This document shows positions 36,858 to 44,734 of a stretch of DNA of 64,000 bases, piece after piece. Every line of letters begins with the position of its first letter. Positions within the stretch are counted from its first letter, which is position 1. The notes beneath the pieces were generated by a model. That model was given only the letters and a program-made list of their open reading frames with translations, did not search any database and had not been told where the DNA came from. The DNA is from Bradyrhizobium sp. CCGUVB4N (GTDB lineage: Bacteria > Pseudomonadota > Alphaproteobacteria > Rhizobiales > Xanthobacteraceae), in assembly GCF_024199945.1 (NCBI RefSeq), contig NZ_JANADP010000001.1, positions 6,386,001 through 6,450,000 on the forward strand. The letters are read 5' to 3'. The position numbers and the translations under genes were made by a program.

Positions 36858-37655
36858 ATGAATAAGCGCGAACGGGAAATGCTCGAAATTCTGAAGAAGC
36901 TGCGCCAGGAGTATGGTGCGGTTTCCGTCAAGGCGGAGTTCGAGGCGGAGGGTACCCGCACGGACGAATTACTTCGCCTGATTGATTTGGCGCGTCGCGC
37001 CGATCTCAAAATCGGTCTGAAGATCGGCGGCTGCGAAGCGGTGCGGGACCTGATCGAGAGCAAGCAGTTCGGCGTCGAGTACATCATCGCGCCGATGGTT
37101 GAGACTCCCTATGCGCTGAAGAAGTTTATCGACGCGAAGAACAAGGTCTATACGGCCGAGCAGAAGGAAGACACGAGCTTCCTCGTCAACATCGAGACCA
37201 TCACGAGCTTCAACAGCCTCAACGAGATGGCCAAGGTCGCGCAGGTCAAGGACGGCATCCAAGGACTCGTGTTCGGCCGCGTTGACTTCGCGGGCTCGAA
37301 CGGTCAGGACCGCTCGGTGATCGACAGCGAAGGCGTCACCAACTACGTGCTCAAAACCGCCGCGGTGTCCAAGGCCGCCAAGCTCGAGCTGGTTGTCGGC
37401 GGTGCGATCGGCATCGACTCTATTCCCGAGCTGAAGAAAATGCGCGAGGTTCACCTCACCCGGTTCGAAACCCGCAAGGTGATCTTCGGCGCCGACGCGC
37501 TCTCGAATCCGAAGATGGCCGAAGGTCTCAAGAACACGGTGAACTTCGAGCTCCAGTGGCTCAAGAACAAGCGCGACTATTACGGCGAGATTCAGGGCGA
37601 AGACGCTGCGCGCATCGAGATGCTCGACAAGCGCTGGGAAAAGATCAAGGGCTAA
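36858..37655 (+). CDS. HpcH/HpaI-type aldolase or citrate lyase-like protein
   Basis: A 265-residue TIM-barrel-like protein of the phosphoenolpyruvate/pyruvate superfamily. Family landmarks are an early charged stretch (VSVKAEFEAEGTR), VEYIIAPMVETPYALKKFID, FLVNIETITSFNSLNEMAKV with the metal-binding Glu, and the Asp-containing IQGLVFGRVDFAGS. HpcH/HpaI enzymes join or split pyruvate-type nucleophiles and aldehydes with a divalent metal. The N-terminus and the long Lys-rich C-terminal helix differ from catabolic relatives. Placement 24 bases after rfbG and within a sugar operon suggests carbon-chain extension of a sugar intermediate (inference). The true donor is unknown. Confidence 0.78.
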   Translation: MNKREREMLEILKKLRQEYGAVSVKAEFEAEGTRTDELLRLIDLARRADLKIGLKIGGCEAVRDLIESKQFGVEYIIAPMVETPYALKKFIDAKNKVYTAEQKEDTSFLVNIETITSFNSLNEMAKVAQVKDGIQGLVFGRVDFAGSNGQDRSVIDSEGVTNYVLKTAAVSKAAKLELVVGGAIGIDSIPELKKMREVHLTRFETRKVIFGADALSNPKMAEGLKNTVNFELQWLKNKRDYYGEIQGEDAARIEMLDKRWEKIKG

Positions 37656-37688
37656 GAGACGCCCGTCTCTCTGCTCAAGGCAAACGTC

Positions 37689-38405
37689 ATGAATACCGCC
37701 GGATTTTCCGTTGCCGTTTTCGGAGCAACCGGCGCGATCGGTCAGGCGATCTGTCACTGGTACCAGGCGCGCGGCCATCATGTTGTAGCGATCGGTCGCA
37801 CGTCGTCGGTTCCCAAAGCCGCCGACAGCACGCAGCGGATTAATTGGGACATCGGTTCACCGGATCGCTTCCCTGAAGCTCTTGCATCGCGACGACTGAA
37901 TGCCGTGGTCTGGGCCCAGGGCATGAACTTCAACGACGACATCTTTTCGTTCGACGCCACCGAGCATCAGCGGATCTATTCCGCGAACGTCGTGTTCGTG
38001 CTGGAAAGCCTTAAGACGCTGCTGAAGGACGAACTGCTGGCGCCAAAGGCGCGGCTGTGTGTGATCAGCTCGATCTGGCAGAACATTGCCAAGCAGAAGA
38101 AGATGTCCTACGCCATCACCAAGTCTGCGCTCCAGGGCCTGGTGCAATCTCTATCGATCGATCTCGGAAGCTCGGGGATCCTGGTCAACGCGGTCCTGCC
38201 GGGCGCGCTCGATACGCCAATGACGCGGGCGAATTTGAGTGCAGACCAGATCGCGCGTCTTGAGCACATGAGCCCGCTTGGAACACTGCCGTCGCTCGAC
38301 GACGTCTGCAACTTGGTAGGGTTTCTGTGCTCCGAGGCAAATACCGGCATCACCGGCCAGTTCATCGCTGCGGACCGAGGCTTCTCCCATGCAAGAATCA
38401 TTTGA
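37689..38405 (+). CDS. short-chain dehydrogenase/reductase
   Basis: A 238-residue classical SDR with VAVFGATGAIGQAICHWY as dinucleotide-binding motif, catalytic serine in RLCVISSIWQN, and an intact YxxxK in MSYAITKSALQGLVQSL (Tyr near 140). GILVNAVLPGALDTPM and a C-terminal GQFIAADRGFSHARI complete the fold. It is expected to reduce or oxidise a ketone/alcohol of the pathway intermediate. It lies 33 bases after the aldolase gene and its end overlaps the cyclase-like gene by 17 bases, indicating close co-expression. Confidence 0.87.
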   Translation: MNTAGFSVAVFGATGAIGQAICHWYQARGHHVVAIGRTSSVPKAADSTQRINWDIGSPDRFPEALASRRLNAVVWAQGMNFNDDIFSFDATEHQRIYSANVVFVLESLKTLLKDELLAPKARLCVISSIWQNIAKQKKMSYAITKSALQGLVQSLSIDLGSSGILVNAVLPGALDTPMTRANLSADQIARLEHMSPLGTLPSLDDVCNLVGFLCSEANTGITGQFIAADRGFSHARII

Positions 38406-39513
38406 GATAGCGGCATCGACCGGTAGCTATCCCGTCACCGTCGGCCAGAACCTGTTCTCGCAGATCGTCACCGAAAATCCCGACGCGATCTACATCATCG
38501 ACAAGATCCTCGAGCCGCGGCTGCCGGCGAACATCAAGAAGCGCATCGTGATCGAGGCGCTGGAGAGCAACAAGTCGCTCGAATTCGCGCCGCACGTGAT
38601 CGGGGAATTGCGCAAGCTCGGCGCCGACCGAACCAGTCATCTGTTCGCGATCGGCGGTGGCATCATCCAGGACATCACCACCTTCGCCGCATCGATCTAC
38701 ATGCGCGGCGTCGATTGGACTTACCTTCCGACCACGCTGCTCAGCATGGTGGACTCCTGCATCGGCGGCAAATCGTCGATCAACGCCGCCGGCTACAAGA
38801 ATCTCGTCGGCAACTTCTTTCCGCCCAACAACGTTGTGGTCGACGTCTCCTTCATCGACACGCTGGACGCGGAGATGATCGTCGGCGGCCTCTATGAGGC
38901 CGGCAAGATCTGCTATGCCAGCGGCTATCAGGGCTTCCTCGACTATCTCGCCCAGGAACCGGCGCGCGCGATGACCGCCGAGCGGGCCCAGCGCGTGATC
39001 CTGAAATCGCTGCGCACCAAGAAGTGGTTCATCGAGGTCGACGAGTTCGACCGCAAGGAACGCCTGCTGCTCAATTTCGGCCACACCTTCGGCCACGCGA
39101 TCGAGGCCGCGACGGAGTTCGCCGTCTCGCACGGCATCGGCGTCGGCCTCGGCATGCTGGTCGCCAACGAATATGCCAAGCGCCATGGCAACCTGACGAG
39201 CGACGGACAGAAGCGCGCCGATCATCTTGCAAGCCATGTCAGGGCGCTGCTCGGAAACGGCGCGTCGTCCTGTCTGCCGCGGGGCATGCCGACGATCGAT
39301 CTTGCCCTGGTGATGGACAAGTTCGATTACGACAAGAAGCATCGTCCCGGCTTCTACCGCACCATCGTGCCCACCGGCGACGGCGCTCTCGAGCTGATCT
39401 CGGTGCCGAAGACCGACGAGACCCGCCGCAACATCGTTGCGGCCTACGAGGCTGCGCTCGGCGACATCCCCTGGCCGTTCGCCAAATTCGAGCGCGCCGC
39501 GCTGGCGTCGTAA
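38389..39513 (+). CDS. 3-dehydroquinate synthase-like sugar phosphate cyclase
   Basis: A 374-residue NAD- and metal-dependent cyclase-family protein. Landmarks are GGGIIQDITTFAASIYMRG (about residue 88), PTTLLSMVDSCIGGKSSIN then KNLVGNFFPP (lysines kept), LYEAGK (metal Glu), LLLNFGHTFGHAIEAATE (metal His, about 231), a second His in SHGIGVGLGML, and DKKHRPGFYRTIVPT (about 313). DHQ synthases normally have HGExVAxG where this has HGIGVGLG, so it is unlikely to be the housekeeping aroB. Relatives make carbocycles such as 2-deoxy-scyllo-inosose or valiolone-type products from open sugar phosphates. Here it probably closes a carbocycle on, or for, the CDP-sugar product (inference). Confidence 0.83.
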   Translation: MQESFEIAASTGSYPVTVGQNLFSQIVTENPDAIYIIDKILEPRLPANIKKRIVIEALESNKSLEFAPHVIGELRKLGADRTSHLFAIGGGIIQDITTFAASIYMRGVDWTYLPTTLLSMVDSCIGGKSSINAAGYKNLVGNFFPPNNVVVDVSFIDTLDAEMIVGGLYEAGKICYASGYQGFLDYLAQEPARAMTAERAQRVILKSLRTKKWFIEVDEFDRKERLLLNFGHTFGHAIEAATEFAVSHGIGVGLGMLVANEYAKRHGNLTSDGQKRADHLASHVRALLGNGASSCLPRGMPTIDLALVMDKFDYDKKHRPGFYRTIVPTGDGALELISVPKTDETRRNIVAAYEAALGDIPWPFAKFERAALAS

Positions 39514-39540
39514 CGTCCGCACACACTTCACAGGCCAGAC

Positions 39541-40617
39541 ATGACAGCTCCGTCCGAGACGAACGCAGGTTCCGATTGGTCGCTGACGAGCGACCTTGAA
39601 TTCGTCACCGAGGCCGTGGGCAAGGAGGTCTGGGCCGAGCTGAAGGGCGCCAGCATCTTCATGACCGGCGGCACCGGCTTCATAGGCTGCTGGCTGCTCG
39701 AATCCCTACGCCACGCCGACATCAAGCTCGGCCTCGGCCTCAACGTCATCGTGCTCACGCGCAATCCCGCCGCCTTCCATCGCAAGGCGCCACATCTGGC
39801 CGGCTACGAGAGCTTCCGTTTCGTCGCCGGCGATACTTCGGACTTCGCGAGCCCCGACGGCGCATTCTCGCACGTGATCCACGCGGCGACCGACGCCAGC
39901 GCCGAGCTCAACGAGAAGGACCCGCGCCAGATGTTCGGCACGGTGGTCCAGGGAACCCGGCGGGCGCTCGATCTGGCGGTGGAAAAACAGGCAGGCCGCT
40001 GCTTGTTTCTGAGCTCCGGCGCAGTCTATGGGCGGCAGCCCTGGGAGATGATCCAGGTCGGTGAGGACTGGATCGGCGCGCCCGACTGCACCGACCCGAA
40101 GAATGCCTATGCGGAAGGCAAGCGTGCCGCCGAAATGCTGTGCGGCATCTACCGCAAGCAGTTCGGCCTAAACGTCACGATCGCCAGAATTTTCGCCCTG
40201 CTCGGCCCTTACCTCGCGCTCGACATTCATTTTGCCGCCGGCAATTTCATCCTCGACGCCATGCGCGGCCAGACGGTCGTGGTCCAGGGCAATGGCCAGC
40301 CCTGCCGGTCCTATCTCTATGCATCCGATCTAACCGTCCAGCTGCTCCACCTGCTCGTCCGCGGGGCGCCCGGCAAAGCCTATAATGTCGGCTCGGACGA
40401 ATCGATCTCGATCAAGGAACTGGCGGAACGGACGTCCCGGCTGCTCGGGACGGGCGAGGTGAAGGTGCTGGGCACGGCCGATGCGGGCTGGAATCCGGGC
40501 CGATATGTGCCCAAAACCGACCTTGTGACCAAAGAGCTGGGCCTGTACAGAACTGTGACATTAGACGAGGCGATCCGCCGAACGGCCCTCTGGCACGGAT
40601 GGAAACCGAAAAAATGA
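39541..40617 (+). CDS. NAD-dependent epimerase/dehydratase (extended SDR)
   Basis: A 358-residue extended SDR with an N-terminal extension of about 35 residues before the Rossmann motif FMTGGTGFIGCWLLESL. Catalytic serines are in CLFLSSGAVYG and the Tyr-Lys pair in KNAYAEGKRAAEMLC (Tyr near 190). The C-terminal sugar-nucleotide domain includes SYLYASDLTVQLLHLLVRG and YNVGSDESISIKEL. It probably epimerises, reduces or dehydrates a nucleotide-linked intermediate. The stop overlaps the start of the following ThDP-enzyme gene (ATGA), so the two are translationally coupled. Confidence 0.87.
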   Translation: MTAPSETNAGSDWSLTSDLEFVTEAVGKEVWAELKGASIFMTGGTGFIGCWLLESLRHADIKLGLGLNVIVLTRNPAAFHRKAPHLAGYESFRFVAGDTSDFASPDGAFSHVIHAATDASAELNEKDPRQMFGTVVQGTRRALDLAVEKQAGRCLFLSSGAVYGRQPWEMIQVGEDWIGAPDCTDPKNAYAEGKRAAEMLCGIYRKQFGLNVTIARIFALLGPYLALDIHFAAGNFILDAMRGQTVVVQGNGQPCRSYLYASDLTVQLLHLLVRGAPGKAYNVGSDESISIKELAERTSRLLGTGEVKVLGTADAGWNPGRYVPKTDLVTKELGLYRTVTLDEAIRRTALWHGWKPKK

Positions 40618-42419
40618 TGAAGTTATCGGACTGGGTAGCGCAGAAAGTCGCCGAGTTGGGCGTTCGCCACGTGTTCATGGTCACGGGCGGCGGTGCCATG
40701 CACCTCAACCACTCGTTCGGCAGCCACAAGCAGCTCGAAGCGGTCTTCAACCATCACGAGCAGGCCTGCGCGATGGGCGCCGAGGCGTATTATCGCCTCA
40801 CCAACCGCCTCGCCGTCGTCAACGTGACCTCCGGACCCGGCGGCACCAACGCCATCACCGGCGTCTACGGCGCCTTCGTCGATTCCATTGCCATGGTGGT
40901 GATCTCCGGCCAGGTCAAGTTCGAGACCACGGTCCGCAGCACCGGCCTGCCGCTGCGCCAATACGGCGACCAAGAGCTCGATATCGAGGAGCTCATTCGC
41001 CCCATCACCAAATACTCGGCGATGGTCACCGATCCCAAGACCATCCGCTATCACCTCGAGAAGGCCTTCTACATCGCGACCTCGGGACGTCCGGGTCCTG
41101 TGTGGCTCGACATCCCGCTCGACGTCCAGGCTTCAAAGATCGATCCCGATGAACTGCAGGGCTTCGATCCCTCCGAGCTCGACGAGCCCTGGAAGAAGAC
41201 CGACCTCAACGCCGCCTGCAAGGCCATCCTCGAGAAGGTCGCCTCCGCCAAGCGCCCGGTCGTGTTCGCCGGCGGCGGCGTGCGCCTGAGCGGCCAGCAC
41301 GATGCCTTCCTCAAGGTCATCGACAAGCTCGGCATTCCCGTGGTCACGGGGTGGAACGCGCATGACGTGATGTACGACGCGCATCCGACCTATGTCGGCC
41401 GGCCCGGCAGCCTCGGCGATCGCGGCGGCAATTTCGTCGTCCAGAACTCCGACTGCCTGCTTGTACTCGGCAGCCGGCTGAACATCCGTCAGGTCAGCTA
41501 CAACTGGAAGACCTTCGCCCGCGAGGCCTACAAGATCTGGGTCGAGATCGACGAGGTCGAATTCAAGAAGCCGTCGGTGAAGCCGGACATGCCGATCCTG
41601 GCGAGTCTGACCGACCTGCTTCCGGTCCTTGCCGAGATGCCCTATGCGGGGCCGACCGAGGCGCACCGCACCTGGCTGGCCTGGTCCAAGGACAAGCAGG
41701 CGCGTTTCCCCGCCGTGCTGCCCGAGTACTGGAACAACCAGCTCGTCAATCCCTACTGCTTCATGAAGAGCCTGTTCGACGAGCTCGACGAGGACCAGAT
41801 CGTCGTCACCGGCAACGGCAGCGCCTGCGTGATCAGCTTCCAGGTCGCCGACATCAAGCGCGGCCAGCGGCTGTGGACCAATTCCGGCTGCGCCACCATG
41901 GGCTACGATCTGCCGGCAGCGATCGGCGCCTGCAAGGCCTCTGGCGGCAAGCCCATCGTCGCCCTCGCAGGTGACGGCAGCATCATGATGAACCTGCAGG
42001 AGATGCAGACCATCATCGGCATGAACCTGCCGATCAAGATCTTCATCCTCAACAACAACGGCTACGTCTCGATCTTCCAGACGCACCGCAACTTCTTCAA
42101 CGGCGTCGAGATCGGCGGAGGACCGAAGAGCGGCGTGAGTTTCCCCGACTTCGAGCCGCTCAGCAAGGCGTTCGGCTTCCCGTATACGCGTTGCTCGCGC
42201 CACCAGGACATGGCCGAGGCGATCAAGAGCACGATGAGCGTCGACGGTCCCGCGGTGTGCGAAATCATGCTCGACGAGAACACCAAGTTCGAACCGAAGC
42301 TGGGCGCCAAGGCGCTCCCGGACGGCCGCATCGTGTCGCCGCCGCTGGAAGACCTCTCGCCGTTCCTGCCGCGTGACGTGTTCCGCGACAGCATGATCAT
42401 AGATACGATCGAAGAGTGA
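40614..42419 (+). CDS. thiamine diphosphate-dependent enzyme, acetolactate synthase-like
   Basis: A 601-residue enzyme of the acetohydroxyacid synthase/pyruvate oxidase-like family. The N-terminal PYR domain has VTGGGAMHLNHSF and the cofactor-activating Glu in FNHHEQACAMGAEAYYRLT; the central domain is like AHAS; the C-terminal PP domain has the ThDP motif GDGSIMMNLQEMQ ending in FILNNN. In O-antigen loci such enzymes (for example YerE in yersiniose synthesis) transfer an acetyl-equivalent C2 unit from pyruvate onto a CDP-ketosugar, making a branched chain. That role fits the rfbFG context but is inferred. ATG 40614 overlaps the previous stop; an ATG at 40599 is also possible. Confidence 0.87.
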   Translation: MMKLSDWVAQKVAELGVRHVFMVTGGGAMHLNHSFGSHKQLEAVFNHHEQACAMGAEAYYRLTNRLAVVNVTSGPGGTNAITGVYGAFVDSIAMVVISGQVKFETTVRSTGLPLRQYGDQELDIEELIRPITKYSAMVTDPKTIRYHLEKAFYIATSGRPGPVWLDIPLDVQASKIDPDELQGFDPSELDEPWKKTDLNAACKAILEKVASAKRPVVFAGGGVRLSGQHDAFLKVIDKLGIPVVTGWNAHDVMYDAHPTYVGRPGSLGDRGGNFVVQNSDCLLVLGSRLNIRQVSYNWKTFAREAYKIWVEIDEVEFKKPSVKPDMPILASLTDLLPVLAEMPYAGPTEAHRTWLAWSKDKQARFPAVLPEYWNNQLVNPYCFMKSLFDELDEDQIVVTGNGSACVISFQVADIKRGQRLWTNSGCATMGYDLPAAIGACKASGGKPIVALAGDGSIMMNLQEMQTIIGMNLPIKIFILNNNGYVSIFQTHRNFFNGVEIGGGPKSGVSFPDFEPLSKAFGFPYTRCSRHQDMAEAIKSTMSVDGPAVCEIMLDENTKFEPKLGAKALPDGRIVSPPLEDLSPFLPRDVFRDSMIIDTIEE

Positions 42420-42868
42420 TGGTGGCTTCCGTGCGCTCGCAGGCGTGGGATGCTTTGAAGTATCTTCGTCAGCACGAGACGAAGATCCGCTTCCTGCTTG
42501 CGGGTGCGCTGAACACCGCCTTCGGCCTCGCGGCCTATCCGAGTCTGTTCTTCCTGCTCGCTCCGCTCAAGCTGCACTACATGGTCGTGCTCGGAATCAC
42601 TCAAGTCACCTGCGTGACATTCTCCTATTTGACCAACAAGTTTCTGGTGTTTCGCACGAGCGGCAATTACCTTCGCGAGAGTGGGAAGTTCGCCTCATTT
42701 CATCTCGGCTATTTCCTCCTGAACCTGGTCGCGCTGCCGTTTCTCGTTGAGGTCATGGGTGCCTCACCGGTCTGCGGGCAGACGTTTTTCGCATTTGCGG
42801 TGGTGGTCACCAGCTATTTCTGGCACAGCAGGATCACGTTTGCCGCTGCACCGACGAGCAAAGAATGA
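42416..42868 (+). CDS. GtrA-family membrane protein
   Basis: A 150-residue protein with four hydrophobic segments and the GtrA-like start IRFLLAGALNTAFGLAAYPS and VTFSYLTNKFLVFRTSG. GtrA proteins are thought to flip undecaprenyl-phosphate-linked monosaccharides across the inner membrane for glycan side-chain addition. It overlaps the ThDP-enzyme stop (ATGA) and the next gene (ATGA). The GT2 enzyme two genes downstream is the natural GtrB-like partner, giving a lipid-linked sugar donor for a periplasmic transferase. Confidence 0.85.
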   Translation: MMVASVRSQAWDALKYLRQHETKIRFLLAGALNTAFGLAAYPSLFFLLAPLKLHYMVVLGITQVTCVTFSYLTNKFLVFRTSGNYLRESGKFASFHLGYFLLNLVALPFLVEVMGASPVCGQTFFAFAVVVTSYFWHSRITFAAAPTSKE

Positions 42869-43794
42869 TCCAGAACGGCTACCTCACAAGGCACTGCCCG
42901 ATCTGCGGCAGCAAGCCGCCGGCCAAGCCGGAAATCTCCTCGGAGGTCCCCGCCGAGACCAAGGACTTCGAGTCCCTGGTTCCCTATTGGAACGGGTTCT
43001 TCAAGAACAAGGTCTTCTTTTCCTATTACCGCTGCGAGACCTGCGGACTGCTCTACACGCCCACATTCTTCACCGGGCCTCAGCTCGAGCAGCTCTACGC
43101 GCAGATGCCGCCGAACATGGACGTGGTGCCGCTCGATTCGCTCGAGCGCACCCAGCGCGGCTATTTCGACATACTGAAGTCCGCAACGCCCCTCAAGGGC
43201 GGCTTCATCGAAGTCGGCCCGGACGTCGGCCTGTTCACCAAGAACTGCGTCAAGGACGGAGGCTTCGACCAGTATTGGCTGTTCGAGCCCAACCGCGACG
43301 TCGAGCCGGCCCTGAGCTCGACGATGGGCGCTGCGAAATTCCACATCATCCACGACATGTTCGGCTTCTCACAGGTCCCAGACGGTGCCGCGTCGGTGGC
43401 CGTGATGGTTCACGTCATGGATCACCTGCTCGACCCCGTCGCGACCTTGCGCGAGCTGCGGGGAAAACTCGCCGCTGGCGGAAACATCATGCTCGTCACC
43501 CACGACGAATCCTCGCTGCTTCGCCGCGCGATCGGCTGGAAGTGGCCCGCCTTCTGCCTCCAACATCCCGAGATCTACAATCTCGATACCATGCGCAAGC
43601 TGTTCGAGGCCGCAGGCTATGACGTCGTAAAGCAGGCCAAGACGGTGAACTACTTCCCCGTCGCCTTCCTTCTCAAGCAGCTGTTGTGGGCCTTAGGGCT
43701 CAGGGTCAGTTCCTTTCCGAGCTTCGGACAGATCGCCATCGGGCTCAAGCTCGGCAACATGCTGACCATTGCGACCCCGAAGAGAGCCGTCTAA
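42865..43794 (+). CDS. SAM-dependent methyltransferase with N-terminal zinc ribbon
   Basis: A 309-residue protein. Residues 11-60 form a two-part CxxC...CxxC knuckle (CPICGS and CETCGLLYT) like that preceding sugar C-methyltransferases of the NovU/TylC3 type. A class I methyltransferase-like domain follows: KGGFIEVGPDVGLFTKN as motif I, VAVMVHVMDHLLDPVATLRE as the later motif, and AAGGNIMLVTHDE. The C-terminus ends in a hydrophobic stretch. A sugar or glycan methylation role fits the operon; whether it is O-, C- or chain-terminating methylation cannot be told. It overlaps gtrA by 4 bases. Confidence 0.8.
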   Translation: MIQNGYLTRHCPICGSKPPAKPEISSEVPAETKDFESLVPYWNGFFKNKVFFSYYRCETCGLLYTPTFFTGPQLEQLYAQMPPNMDVVPLDSLERTQRGYFDILKSATPLKGGFIEVGPDVGLFTKNCVKDGGFDQYWLFEPNRDVEPALSSTMGAAKFHIIHDMFGFSQVPDGAASVAVMVHVMDHLLDPVATLRELRGKLAAGGNIMLVTHDESSLLRRAIGWKWPAFCLQHPEIYNLDTMRKLFEAAGYDVVKQAKTVNYFPVAFLLKQLLWALGLRVSSFPSFGQIAIGLKLGNMLTIATPKRAV

Positions 43795-43795
43795 C

Positions 43796-44734
43796 ATGGC
43801 TGACCGCAAGCTGCTCAGCATCGTCACGCCCTGCTACAACGAGGAAGACAACGTCGACGAGCTCTATCGCCGCATCAAGGCCGCGATCGCCAGCGAGACT
43901 GCCTACGATTTCGAGATCATCTTCATCGACAATGCGTCGAGGGACGGTACGGTCGCCAAGGTGAAGACGCTCGCCTCGCTCGATCCTTCGGTCAAGCTGA
44001 TCGTGAACACGCGCAATTTCGGCCACATCCGCTCGCCCTATTACGGCATCACGCAGTCGAGCGGCGCGGCCACGATCTATCTCGCCTCCGACCTCCAGGA
44101 TCCGCCCGAGATCATTCCCCAGTTCATCCGCGAATGGGAGAACGGCTACAGGTTGGTGATGGCGATCAAGCCCGTCAGCAAGGGCAACGCCATCGTCCAC
44201 TCGCTGCGCAAGAGCTACTACCGCTTCCTCGACGGCATTTCGGACATCTCGCTGCTCAGCGACTCGACCGGGTTCGGCCTCTACGACAAGGAAGTTCTGG
44301 ACCACGTCCGCGAGATCGCCGACCCCTATCCCTATCTGCGCGGACTGATCTGCGAGCTCGGATACGAGATCAAGACGATCCCGTTCGAGCAGCCGCGCCG
44401 GTTGCGCGGCATTTCCAAGAACAACATTTACACGCTCTACGACATCGCGATGCTCGGCATCGTCAGCCATTCCAAGGTACCGATCCGCATTGCCGCCTTC
44501 TTCGGCTTCCTGATCGGCTTTCTCAGCATCCTGGCCGCCCTCGGCTATCTTGCGCTAAAGCTGATGTTCTGGGACGACTTCCCGTTCGGCCTCGCCCCGA
44601 TCATGATCGGCGTCTTCTTCCTATTCGGCATCCAATTGCTGTTTGTCGGCATCATCGGCGAATACATCGGCTCAATCCACACCTACGTGCAGCGCCGGCC
44701 GACCGTCGTGGAAAAAGAAAGGATCAATTTTTGA
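43796..44734 (+). CDS. GtrB-like family 2 glycosyltransferase
   Basis: A 312-residue GT2 enzyme with two C-terminal membrane helices (FFGFLIGFLSILAALGYLAL and MIGVFFLFGIQLLFVGIIG). The GT-A core has LSIVTPCYNEEDNVDELYRR, the nucleotide-binding DNASRDGT and LASDLQDPPEII with the metal DxQD-type motif. This is the architecture of GtrB/DPM-like enzymes that make undecaprenyl-phosphate-linked monosaccharides. ATG 43796 is one base after the methyltransferase stop. It probably loads the lipid carrier flipped by the GtrA protein encoded two genes upstream. The end overlaps the next start (TTGA). Confidence 0.9.
   Translation: MADRKLLSIVTPCYNEEDNVDELYRRIKAAIASETAYDFEIIFIDNASRDGTVAKVKTLASLDPSVKLIVNTRNFGHIRSPYYGITQSSGAATIYLASDLQDPPEIIPQFIREWENGYRLVMAIKPVSKGNAIVHSLRKSYYRFLDGISDISLLSDSTGFGLYDKEVLDHVREIADPYPYLRGLICELGYEIKTIPFEQPRRLRGISKNNIYTLYDIAMLGIVSHSKVPIRIAAFFGFLIGFLSILAALGYLALKLMFWDDFPFGLAPIMIGVFFLFGIQLLFVGIIGEYIGSIHTYVQRRPTVVEKERINF

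Noticed and set aside
44134..44730. In-frame extension upstream of the GT87-like gene
   Set aside because: It overlaps the GT2 gene in another frame and is Arg/His-rich; the TTG overlap at 44731 explains the start.
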